A DNA stretch of 64,000 nucleotides from Rhizobium sp. BK196 (GTDB taxonomy: Bacteria > Pseudomonadota > Alphaproteobacteria > Rhizobiales > Rhizobiaceae). The position numbers and the translations under genes are program-made. Shown one piece after another: positions 33,503 through 41,064 of the stretch (the stretch's first letter is position 1; each line of letters opens with the position of its first letter). The stretch is from NCBI RefSeq assembly GCF_014193255.1, contig NZ_JACHZB010000006.1, forward strand, positions 186,001 through 250,000. The letters are read 5' to 3'. A model generated the notes under the pieces. That model ran no database searches and was not told the origin of the DNA. It was given only the letters and a program-made list of their open reading frames with translations.

Positions 33503-34831
33503 ATGAGCGATACTGTCGACGCGGCGTGGTTTGCCCAAAAATTGACCGATCGGACAATTCGAGGGATTGCGATTGAAACCAGTGCCTTGATCCGGGCCGG
33601 GACGCTTCCCGTCGGAACGAAGCTGCCGCCGATCCGTGATCTTGCCTTTGCGCTCGGGATCAGTCCGGCAACGATCTCAGAGGCCTGGAGCGAGCTGAGA
33701 CGTCAGAAAATCATTAGCGGCAGGGGACGGAACGGCACATGGGTGAGCGGCGACCGTTTCGTGGCAAAGCCGGAACGGCTCGGCAGTTCCGGTCGTTACG
33801 GAGCCGACGTCCTCGACCTGACCGCGGCCGTGCCGGATATCAGGCTTTTGCCACAGCTTGCGAAAGCCACGGCTTACGGGGCGTCGGCGGAAAATCTCAA
33901 CAGCTATGAGCGAAGCCGCATCCTTCCGGAACTTGAAGAGGTTGTCCGAAAAACCTGGCCATACGAGCCGGAGGCATTCCTGGCGACGAATGGGGGCTAT
34001 AACGCGGTCTACACGCTCATCCAGGCGCTCGTCATGCCCGGTGCGGCCGTTGCAATCGAAGATCCGACCGCCATGCGGCTTCTTGATATCCTGGAGGACC
34101 GCGGCGTGCAGATCATTCCAGTCCAGTGCGATCGGGAAGGGCCGCTGCCTGCGTCTCTCCAAGCCGCAATGAAGCTGCGGCCAGTCGCCTTCATTTTCCA
34201 GCCGCGGCTTCATTCGGTGACCGGTCAGAACGTCAGCAGCGAGCGGTTGCAACGGCTTGGAGACATTCTCGACGGCACCGACACCTTGATCGTCGAGGAT
34301 GACGGTGTGGCCGACATTTCCACGGCTACGCGTCATTCGCTCGGTGGCCGGTTTGCCGACCGGACAATCCACATCCTCTCCTATTCAAAGACGCATGGTC
34401 CGGATCTGAGGCTTGCCGTGCTTTCAAGCTCGCGGGCGATCGTCGAACAGATCCAGTCCTACCGCAGCTTCAGTGCCGGCTGGACAAGCCGCATCCTTCA
34501 GGCGGCCACGGCCTGGCTGCTGAGGGATCCTGTGACGGAAGCCTCGTTGCAACGCGCTCGCGACATCTATTTCCGGCGCCGGGCTGATCTGGTCGATGCC
34601 CTGAGCGAGCGTGGGATCGAAGCGCAGCATGGCAGCGGACTATGCGCCTGGGTACCGGTCGCATCCGAACCCTTCGCAATGGTCACGCTGGCGGCGCGAG
34701 GCATCGCGGTTCATCCCGGTGCGAAGTTTTCTATCTTGCCGAGCGCACATCTTCGCGTGGCGACGGCCATCCTATCTGATCGGGTAGACGAGGTGGCCGA
34801 CTCGATCGCTCTTGCCGCGAGTCCAGCCTAG
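33503..34831 (+). CDS. MocR-type regulator (GntR wHTH fused to aminotransferase domain)
   Basis: 442 residues. The N-terminal GntR winged helix (LPPIRDLAFALGISPATISEAWSELRRQKII, ~35-75) is followed by a fold-type I aminotransferase-like domain with the PLP lysine at K296 (ILSYSKTHGPDLR). MocR proteins sense PLP-linked amino compounds and control transport or metabolism genes; most do not catalyse. It is divergent from the amino-acid ABC/M20 cluster and is the natural candidate for its regulator. Confidence 0.92.
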   Translation: MSDTVDAAWFAQKLTDRTIRGIAIETSALIRAGTLPVGTKLPPIRDLAFALGISPATISEAWSELRRQKIISGRGRNGTWVSGDRFVAKPERLGSSGRYGADVLDLTAAVPDIRLLPQLAKATAYGASAENLNSYERSRILPELEEVVRKTWPYEPEAFLATNGGYNAVYTLIQALVMPGAAVAIEDPTAMRLLDILEDRGVQIIPVQCDREGPLPASLQAAMKLRPVAFIFQPRLHSVTGQNVSSERLQRLGDILDGTDTLIVEDDGVADISTATRHSLGGRFADRTIHILSYSKTHGPDLRLAVLSSSRAIVEQIQSYRSFSAGWTSRILQAATAWLLRDPVTEASLQRARDIYFRRRADLVDALSERGIEAQHGSGLCAWVPVASEPFAMVTLAARGIAVHPGAKFSILPSAHLRVATAILSDRVDEVADSIALAASPA

Positions 34832-34844
34832 TCTTCGGCGTCCT

Positions 34845-34887
34845 GTGACTTTCGCATAGTCACTGGCGCATCAGCGGTAGGGCTGAT
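34845..34887. terminator. Pair of hairpins between convergent genes
   Basis: GTGACT-N7-AGTCAC (34845-34863) and ATCAGC-N6-GCTGAT (34870-34887), the second extendable by CACTG/CAGTG. No T-tracts. Placed between the MocR stop and the end of the YcaO/TfuA operon, so bidirectional termination is plausible. Confidence 0.35.
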
Positions 34888-35138
34888 CAGTGCAGCTCGA
34901 TATTCATGTCCGAAAGCAGGGGCTCCAGACCGGGAACATCCGCATCCGTTGCCCTTCGCAGCTCGCGCGTGACCGCCGTCAATGCCGCCTCGAGAGACTG
35001 AGCGCTCGGTTCGATCTTCAAATCTTCAGCGACCGCTTTTGCATAGGTGATCATCCGAGCCAAAGCCATCAGCTCGTCAAGATTATCCATGGCTGCCGCC
35101 GATGCGTACAGGCGCTTTCCCGACCCTATGATCGACAT
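34887..35138 (-). CDS. 83-aa hypothetical protein of the YcaO/TfuA operon
   Basis: Small acidic, mostly helical protein with no cysteine; sequence begins MSIIGSGKRLYASAAAMDNL and ends in GLEPLLSDMNIELH. GGAG 8 nt before the ATG is a good ribosome binding site. It lies 93 nt downstream of tfuA on the same strand and is the last gene before the MocR stop. I do not recognise a family. It could be a second precursor peptide, an immunity or chaperone-like helper, or unrelated. Confidence 0.6.
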   Translation of the reverse strand: MSIIGSGKRLYASAAAMDNLDELMALARMITYAKAVAEDLKIEPSAQSLEAALTAVTRELRRATDADVPGLEPLLSDMNIELH

Positions 35139-35231
35139 ATCGATTCTCCAGATTGCACAGACGACAATAAGGACAGTTCGGTACTTAAGTGCGTGAAAAA
35201 CGCGTGAAACATCCTATGGGTGCAATCGGGT

Positions 35232-35951
35232 CTAAGCCTTTGAGCGGGCCAGTTGTTCTGCCCAAAGCGTTGTTTTTCTGAATTCCCAATGGCGATTTGT
35301 CGCCGCGCGCTGATCACGCGCGTTGCCAACAGCGTCGAGAAGAGCCAAGGCATCGATCCGTTTCTGATCGATTGCGTGGGTCTTCAGCATATTCAGCCAG
35401 TACTCCTCCTGCGACGGCGGTATTGCCGCACATGCACGAACGATGAGAGCCCAGCTTCTCTTCTTGAAGAAGAGATTTGCAGCGGTCTGTTCGAGGGCCA
35501 GGCGAAAGGCCTTGTCGAAGAGCTGCAGCCTTTCCATCTCGTCCAAAGTGCTTCTCACATTGACCATCGGCACGGTCAGCGGTTTGCCGCCCAGTTCCAT
35601 CGGCTCGTACAGAAGCGCGACGTCAGCGTCGTCGACGACGGTTCTGCTGACATAGTCGTGGAAAATCCGGCCAACACCGATCATTCCGAACGCTTGGCAT
35701 TCTGCGGCGCGCAAGGCGCCCATACTGGCGGCGCCTAGGACCGTGACACCGAGCGAGAGCGCAAAGAGAATCTCCTTATGCCAAACCGGCGCGGTGTTTT
35801 CAAAGCCGCCGTCGACCAGGCCTATGACGTTTGCGCCATCTTCCACCGCCCTTAGCACATCTCCCTGAACAGCGGGCGGCCGCAGAGCGATATCCGTCGC
35901 GGCGTGGCTTGCCGCGTCAGGTAAGCTCGGACCGACGAACACGACTTTCAC
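35232..35951 (-). CDS. TfuA-like protein (YcaO partner)
   Basis: 239 residues matching the TfuA core domain: GPSLP near the N-terminus (7-11), LVDGGFENTAPVWHKEI (45-61) and GAASMGALRAAE (73-84). TfuA was named for trifolitoxin production in Rhizobium, and TfuA proteins partner YcaO enzymes in backbone thioamidation (McrA glycine in methanogens, thioviridamide-type peptides in actinobacteria), where they are thought to help with sulfur delivery. The start overlaps the ycaO stop by 4 nt (ATGA), so the two are translationally coupled. The C-terminal half (~120-239) is specific to bacterial members. Confidence 0.92.
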   Translation of the reverse strand: MKVVFVGPSLPDAASHAATDIALRPPAVQGDVLRAVEDGANVIGLVDGGFENTAPVWHKEILFALSLGVTVLGAASMGALRAAECQAFGMIGVGRIFHDYVSRTVVDDADVALLYEPMELGGKPLTVPMVNVRSTLDEMERLQLFDKAFRLALEQTAANLFFKKRSWALIVRACAAIPPSQEEYWLNMLKTHAIDQKRIDALALLDAVGNARDQRAATNRHWEFRKTTLWAEQLARSKA

Positions 35952-37084
35952 GCGCGCATCGCCCTTGCAAGCGCACGGTGGCCGAAACGATGGAGCCTGT
36001 TGCCCGAGGGGTTCTCAAGATCGGGTATGAATATCTTCACCACCGAAAACGGCAGGTTTGCAGGCGTCAGGGGGAGGGCAATCACCGAGCCGATCCCGCT
36101 TTCGCGGAGTCTTGTCAGCAGCTTATGCAATAGGATGGATATGTTCTCGGCTGGTCTTGTGGCGGCTGCAGATCCAGAAGCGGGAACGGCAAGAAAGGCA
36201 CTGCGGGTTTGTGCCGGAAGCGGCATCGCGAACAATTCGGGCCAGACATCGTCGCGGGCGCCACTGATATAGGTCAATCTCGATTGAAGCGCTTCCGTTA
36301 CGGCGCGGATTGCCGCCCTCACGGCCCAGGGATGAGCGCCACTGCCGCCGGTGACCTCGACAAACCGGAGCGGCGCTTTTCCGTTGACGGCTGATGGGGC
36401 GACGAGCGCGGTATAGCAGGGGATATCGATATCGCTTGTGATATCGAAGAGTTTCAAAATGAGCCCGGCAGCTTCGATCCTGTCGATCAGGCCTGAGAGC
36501 GCGGCGTCGGCAAAACTTCTCGGATCGACGCAGCAGGCGTAGCGCTGGTCATCGCTGCCGATCTGCCACAGGACATGGGCATCACGCTCGATACGCTCCA
36601 GGATACCATGAAATATCGCCTCTTCCAGCGTGTTGCCCGAGGCCAGCCCATCCGACGACATCCAGAACCGGTTCTGCCGCGTTCGATCGAGGAGAGCGGC
36701 ATCCTGCGGGACATGGATCGGCAGGTCGTGAAGCAACTCGGTTGCCAGGCTCCAGGTCAGTTCCTCGTCTTCGCCCACGACCTTCTCGCCGGCTGCGATC
36801 AGGCAATCGAGGGGCTCGGCGCGATCGCCCCGCCGCCGCAGGTCTCGTGCCGACGAAACCGTCGTGATCGTGGTGGGTTCGCCGGCCACCGCACGTTCCA
36901 GGGCCTCCATCGCCGCCGACGCTTTGGCGTCGATATCCTCAAGCCCCTTGCCCTGGGCGATGACAATGGAGCGGGAGTTTGGCGTGTAGGCGCACCAGAC
37001 CGGAAGACCGACACAATCGAGATCGGTCTGTCGTGACAGGCGCGTGACCCCCATTTTCTCTAAATAGGGAGCAACGCGGGACAA
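35948..37084 (-). CDS. YcaO cyclodehydratase/thioamide synthetase-like enzyme
   Basis: 378 residues of the YcaO superfamily, which phosphorylates peptide-backbone amides with ATP to make azolines, thioamides or amidines. The ATP/Mg-binding pattern is visible: EALER (60-64), the segment GNTLEEAIFHGILERIERDA with E154/E155, E163 and E166, and TEALQSR (263-269) followed by GARDD. The C-terminus lacks the Pro-rich PxPxP tail of azoline-forming YcaOs, which together with the adjacent tfuA favours thioamide chemistry. No E1-like/ocin-ThiF partner is present. It lies 66 nt after the 72-aa small gene. Confidence 0.93.
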   Translation of the reverse strand: MSRVAPYLEKMGVTRLSRQTDLDCVGLPVWCAYTPNSRSIVIAQGKGLEDIDAKASAAMEALERAVAGEPTTITTVSSARDLRRRGDRAEPLDCLIAAGEKVVGEDEELTWSLATELLHDLPIHVPQDAALLDRTRQNRFWMSSDGLASGNTLEEAIFHGILERIERDAHVLWQIGSDDQRYACCVDPRSFADAALSGLIDRIEAAGLILKLFDITSDIDIPCYTALVAPSAVNGKAPLRFVEVTGGSGAHPWAVRAAIRAVTEALQSRLTYISGARDDVWPELFAMPLPAQTRSAFLAVPASGSAAATRPAENISILLHKLLTRLRESGIGSVIALPLTPANLPFSVVKIFIPDLENPSGNRLHRFGHRALARAMRA

Positions 37085-37150
37085 TGTATCCCGCGGCGTA
37101 ATTGTTCGGTCGGAATAAAGATCGGAATGACCGGTCAGCGTCGCTCGCCT

Positions 37151-37369
37151 TCAGCCATCAACGTGACCGGAGAAGACCGCCTGCGCTGACGAGACAGCGA
37201 TTGCGAAATCGACATTCTTGATCAAGGTGCCGCCAGCCTCGCGCTGCTTAACGGCTGCCGCCAGATCGGTGCCTGCAGGCACCTGCAGCGGTGTCACAGT
37301 CTTCGCATCGATATCCACGAGCCACAGCCCCTTATCGCCCGATACACCCAGTACAACAACTTTTGACAT
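37151..37369 (-). CDS. 72-aa small protein, candidate YcaO/TfuA substrate
   Basis: Starts 10 nt after the SARP-like regulator stop and has AGGGG 7 nt before its ATG, so translation is well supported. The N-terminal part (MSKVVVLGVSGDKGLWLVDI, then DAKTVTPLQVPAGTDL) reads as short beta strands, as a leader-binding region might; the C-terminal part contains Gly/Ser-rich sites (EAGGTLIK, AVSSAQAVFSGHVDG). There is no cysteine. Position directly before ycaO fits a precursor peptide, but a small accessory protein is equally possible. No known family recognised. Confidence 0.7.
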   Translation of the reverse strand: MSKVVVLGVSGDKGLWLVDIDAKTVTPLQVPAGTDLAAAVKQREAGGTLIKNVDFAIAVSSAQAVFSGHVDG

Positions 37370-37379
37370 GAAATTCCCC

Positions 37380-39218
37380 TCAGCTTCGTGAAAATCCGGC
37401 CTTGAAAAGACCGTCCCGGTAAAGTTCCTTTTGCCATCGCTCCTTGAAAGGCACTAAGGCAAGCCATTTCTCGACCTCGAACGCGGGATTGAGAAGCTCG
37501 GCGCGGTGCCGATAAAACTGTGCCCGTTTTCGATCGCCGATCATCGCGCAACTGGCAGCTGCGATACGGTAGGCTGGTGCCTTGTCTTTCATCCGATCGA
37601 CATAGGCAAGCGCCTCTTCGTAACGTTCAAGGAAGTAGCTCGCCCCAGCTGCACACCAGAGGTAAGCGTCGGGTGCTATCGGATTGAGCGAGATCGCTTT
37701 CCTGATCTTGTCGAGCGCATCTTGCGGCCGCGATGCGTGGACGAGTGTGTCAGCATGGCTGTAGATCACGTCGGCATAATGCGGGCTGAGGCTTTCGGCG
37801 AGGCCAAGTGCTGCAACACTGTCATCGACAGCACCCTGGTAAAGCTTCGTTACGCCAAGTTCCCGATGCCCGGCTGCCGATTCCGGATCTCTTTCTATCG
37901 CCCGAAGCGCTTGATCTTCCGCGCGCTGCAGCAGGGCGGGATCGCCTTGAGCAGTCAACAGCCACTCGCTGGTGAATGTTCGCGCCAAGCCTGTGAAAGC
38001 AGGGGCATAGTCGGGAGAAAAATGCAGCGCGTGCTTGAAGGATTTTCGTGCGCGCCTGATGTAAGGCAGGTTGAACTTGGTAAGCAGGCCGGCGCCGACA
38101 AGGTAGGAATGATAGGCCTCTGGCTCAGCCTCGTTGCGAAGACGAACGCTTTCGTTGCGCTTCAATTGTCCCGAAACGGCGTCGGCAAGCTTCTGGGCGA
38201 TCAATCGCCTTTGCGTCGGCAGCGTTTCGAGCGCCATTTCAAATCGGGCTGCCCACAAAATCTCGTCGGTGGGGAAATAAATGAGTTGCGCATAAAGCCC
38301 CTCTCCGGAAAGCCGCGTGTCCAAAAGATAGGAAATCGAATGGCGTTGAACGACGGTGGCCTTGTCAGAGTCGCGCTGAATCTGCTCGGCTGTGTGAGGT
38401 GCGACGACGGATATGTTGCGCAGGGCACAAAGCTCGATCGTGACATCCTCGATGAGGGCGTCGGCAATTGCCGCCTCTCGTGTCAGGGCCGCTGCGCCCG
38501 GCGGCAGCAGCACAAGCCGCGGCGCTGACGGCCCGGTTAAGATTTGCGGCATGCTGTCTTGTTGCTGGGAAATGCGACTGCTTGGCATTGCCGCGACTCC
38601 GGCCACCTGGGGCCGGCGCGGCGAATGGTCGTCTGCCGTGCCACGAAGGATAGAGCGGATTTGTTCGTCACCGGGAAAGGCCTCAAGAAGTTGAAGCCCC
38701 GAGCGGCGCAGAAGCCGACGCTCCTCGTCATTGCGAATATGATCCGCAGCTCTGATGAAGATGTCTCTCAAGGTAAGCAGATGTAGCTGCCGCTCGCGCT
38801 CTATCCATCCATCGATTGCTCTGGTGGATGCACTGAGACCTGGAATGAAGCCGCGTTGCACGAGGTCGCCGACGGCCGCCAATTGCGCTACCGGCTGCTC
38901 TTCCTTTCGCAATATGTCGAGATCAACCGACAGAGCTTGCTTGTTCAAGGTGACGAAAGGCGGCCCGAAATTCAATATCTGTTCGTCGGATGTCGTGGTT
39001 GTGTCGCGAATGCGGGAAATCAGTTTCCGCAAATTGAGATCGGCAAGATGATCTCCTGTCTCGTTCCACAAGAACCGTGCAAGCTCTTGTCGGCTGCGTT
39101 GTTGATCCGGCGAACAATACAGGTAGGCGAGCATCACCAGGGCCTTGACCGGGTAGCGCATCGCCGCGCCCAGGTCGTCTGTCAGTCGCAACTCGCCAAA
39201 GGTCTGGAGGTGAAGCAC
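37380..39218 (-). CDS. SARP-like transcriptional regulator with TolB-like and TPR domains
   Basis: 612 residues. Residues 1-~100 resemble the OmpR-type winged helix of SARP/AfsR activators (LHLQTFGELRLTDD; PVKALVMLAYLYCSP; LNLRKLISRIRD), followed by a BTAD-like helical region to ~195, a linker, a TolB/FlgO-like domain (~245-345, LVLLPPGAAALTREAAIADALIEDV), and C-terminal TPR repeats (~370-590). SARPs activate natural-product clusters in Streptomyces. Here it is followed by the small gene by 10 nt and preceded by the XRE gene by 8 nt, so it almost certainly governs the YcaO/TfuA locus. Confidence 0.85.
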   Translation of the reverse strand: MLHLQTFGELRLTDDLGAAMRYPVKALVMLAYLYCSPDQQRSRQELARFLWNETGDHLADLNLRKLISRIRDTTTTSDEQILNFGPPFVTLNKQALSVDLDILRKEEQPVAQLAAVGDLVQRGFIPGLSASTRAIDGWIERERQLHLLTLRDIFIRAADHIRNDEERRLLRRSGLQLLEAFPGDEQIRSILRGTADDHSPRRPQVAGVAAMPSSRISQQQDSMPQILTGPSAPRLVLLPPGAAALTREAAIADALIEDVTIELCALRNISVVAPHTAEQIQRDSDKATVVQRHSISYLLDTRLSGEGLYAQLIYFPTDEILWAARFEMALETLPTQRRLIAQKLADAVSGQLKRNESVRLRNEAEPEAYHSYLVGAGLLTKFNLPYIRRARKSFKHALHFSPDYAPAFTGLARTFTSEWLLTAQGDPALLQRAEDQALRAIERDPESAAGHRELGVTKLYQGAVDDSVAALGLAESLSPHYADVIYSHADTLVHASRPQDALDKIRKAISLNPIAPDAYLWCAAGASYFLERYEEALAYVDRMKDKAPAYRIAAASCAMIGDRKRAQFYRHRAELLNPAFEVEKWLALVPFKERWQKELYRDGLFKAGFSRS

Positions 39219-39226
39219 GAAAGCTC

Positions 39227-39661
39227 TCAGGCGCCGGTTTCTGAATGAATGATGTCGTCGATCTCAGGGTGTGTGTCCCTGGCCAGGCTCTTGGCAAGGG
39301 CGACAAGCTTCTGCCGGATAGCCGGGCTTTCGATCGCCATGAAGGCGCGATTGAGGGCTTGGGCATCCTTCGATGCCAAAAATGCATTCACATCATCCCT
39401 GCCGTTGCTGACAAGGCTGTAGGTTGTCGGCTCGGTGTCGTCTTCGAAAAAGAACTGAACGGGGACGCCCAATGTCTCGGCGATGGATTGCAGTCGGCCC
39501 GCGCCAATGCGGTTTGTGCCTTTTTCATACTTCTGAATCTGCTGGAAGGTGACACCTATCCGTTCGGCAAGTCCGACCTGCGATAGCCTGAGCACCTTGC
39601 GGCGTGCTCGCACTCTGCTGCCGACATAGGCATCAATCGATGTGGGCGACTTGGCCTTCAT
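39227..39661 (-). CDS. XRE-family helix-turn-helix regulator
   Basis: 144 residues. A Cro/C1-type HTH occupies ~13-70 (VGSRVRARRKVLRLSQVGLA, then IGVTFQQIQKYEKGTNRIG) and a short helical C-terminal region follows, the layout common in rhizobia. GGAGG 8 nt before the ATG supports the start. First gene of the YcaO/TfuA operon and likely its autoregulated switch. Confidence 0.92.
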   Translation of the reverse strand: MKAKSPTSIDAYVGSRVRARRKVLRLSQVGLAERIGVTFQQIQKYEKGTNRIGAGRLQSIAETLGVPVQFFFEDDTEPTTYSLVSNGRDDVNAFLASKDAQALNRAFMAIESPAIRQKLVALAKSLARDTHPEIDDIIHSETGA

Positions 39662-40256
39662 GGCTGGAACCTCCGGTCACGGATGATCATTGCGAGGTTT
39701 GCGGCAAATTGCAACCGAAAGTAAATAATAATTTTCTTAGAGCGGTGCAGCGACATTAGTAACATTCTGCCGATATTCAGATTTTCTGCATCGAAAATTA
39801 TTTGGTTTGTAATGCCCGAACAAGCGTATGAGAGTAAAGAACCGGTTTGGAAAGCAGAGAAGCTTAAAAAAACTTTCAATGGTTGCTTTCGGCACAAGGA
39901 ACCAAAGTTTTCTTAAAGAATAAATGCGGAAGTTAGGTGCCTGCAGTTCACGCGTGGAAAAACACCATTTTGCTATTAGGCAATTTTCTGATTCGCCCAG
40001 GCAGCCTGTTGCTTGAGCATGGAAGGACAGCCCCTTCTACCGGCCCCAAACTTTGGGCGGGTGGGCCGGAGCGAGCCATCCCGAGCCAGTCGGATACCTT
40101 CCTGGTGCCTGCGCTGGCAACGCCGACAAATCGTCAGACCAGAGATGATTTTTCAGTCTCGATTTTCCTGACAGGTTGAGGTCCAGCGGCGGATTGATCA
40201 CATCCTTGCCGGATATGGAAGAGACACTGTAGGGAAGGTTCCGCACGGAGGACGCC
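39662..40256. other. 595-bp divergent intergenic region
   Basis: The left half (39,700-39,930) is clearly more AT-rich than the genes around it and should contain the promoter of the XRE/SARP/YcaO operon. The right half holds a nested hairpin at 40040-40069 (outer CCGGCCC/GGGCCGG, alternative inner CCCAAA-C-TTTGGG). Small open frames here look non-coding. Confidence 0.45.
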
Positions 40257-40943
40257 ATGGGCAGGACAATCAAACGAGAAGCAGATCTACTCATCACCGA
40301 TGAGAAAGAGCCGGTGAAGCGCAGGCTGCGGGAACGGGGTGCTGCGGAACGCCCGGTGGAACTCGACAATTTCCTGAACTTGCTTGCCCGCGTGATGCTG
40401 CATGCATCGGCTTCGACGATGGCGAGCTTCGTTGCGGGAAAAGTCTTTCAGAAGCTTGAACGCACGGGAACGCTGCGCGACAAGCGGCTCCACGAAACCG
40501 GAACCCCTGCCGGCCTCGAGGACGCTCTTCGAATCGCAATCGCTGCCCGAGACATACATGCCGAGATCGCGCAGAGCGTTTGGCGCCTCGCTGAATCGCT
40601 CCTATGGATCAGGGGCAGAAGCGGACCATTTGCCAGCCTGAATTTTGAGAAAGCGCATGCACACAGCGTGATCGTCGGCCCAGGCGGTCTGGAAGACCGG
40701 GCCGATATCCGGATTGGCCTCACATACATGGAACCCTACAGCCGTTTTCCGGATCACGTGCAGCGGTTTTCGCGAGCTTTCCTGTTGCTTTCCCCCTGCG
40801 AACTTTCGATAGCCGGAGAGAGCTGGTTTTCGACCGGAATAGGCGGCGTCTTTGCCGCTGAAGCGGGCCAATCATTTGCCATGCGCTGCACCACCACTCC
40901 GCTTCTCGCGGTCTGGTGCCATGTCGAAGAGATCGGAAGGTAA
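40257..40943 (+). CDS. DMSP-lyase-family (DddQ-like) cupin, probably inactive as a lyase
   Basis: 228 residues. A helical N-terminal half is followed by a cupin (~145-225) with the pattern of the dimethylsulfoniopropionate lyase family (LLLSPCELSIAGESWFSTGIGGVF, then FAMRCTTTPLLAVWCH). In active members a HxxPxE-type cluster and a second His (typically in PHAM) bind the metal; here the corresponding segments read FPDHVQRFSR and SFAM, so most ligands appear lost. GGAGG lies 5 nt before the ATG. Next gene, 121 nt on, is a cystathionine gamma-synthase-family enzyme. Function unknown; family assignment from memory of motifs. Confidence 0.6.
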   Translation: MGRTIKREADLLITDEKEPVKRRLRERGAAERPVELDNFLNLLARVMLHASASTMASFVAGKVFQKLERTGTLRDKRLHETGTPAGLEDALRIAIAARDIHAEIAQSVWRLAESLLWIRGRSGPFASLNFEKAHAHSVIVGPGGLEDRADIRIGLTYMEPYSRFPDHVQRFSRAFLLLSPCELSIAGESWFSTGIGGVFAAEAGQSFAMRCTTTPLLAVWCHVEEIGR

Positions 40944-41064
40944 GCGGCAATAAATGCTTGGTCATCTGCCAAGAGGTGTTTCTCTGTGGCTGCGGCGCAC
41001 CAGATATGAGTGAGGCCTGGCACATTGTTGGTGTCGGAAAGCCGCTCATTGAGGGAGACGTTTC

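Noticed and set aside
39658..39897. 79-codon minus-strand frame ending with an ATGA overlap on the XRE gene
   Set aside because: Composition is that of AT-rich promoter DNA, no ribosome binding site of note, and the translation (runs of Ser/Leu/Ile without domain pattern) resembles no protein; the overlap is probably chance.
39937..40179. 80-codon plus-strand frame before the cupin gene
   Set aside because: No ribosome site and it covers the nested hairpin; no similarity to a known protein that I can see.
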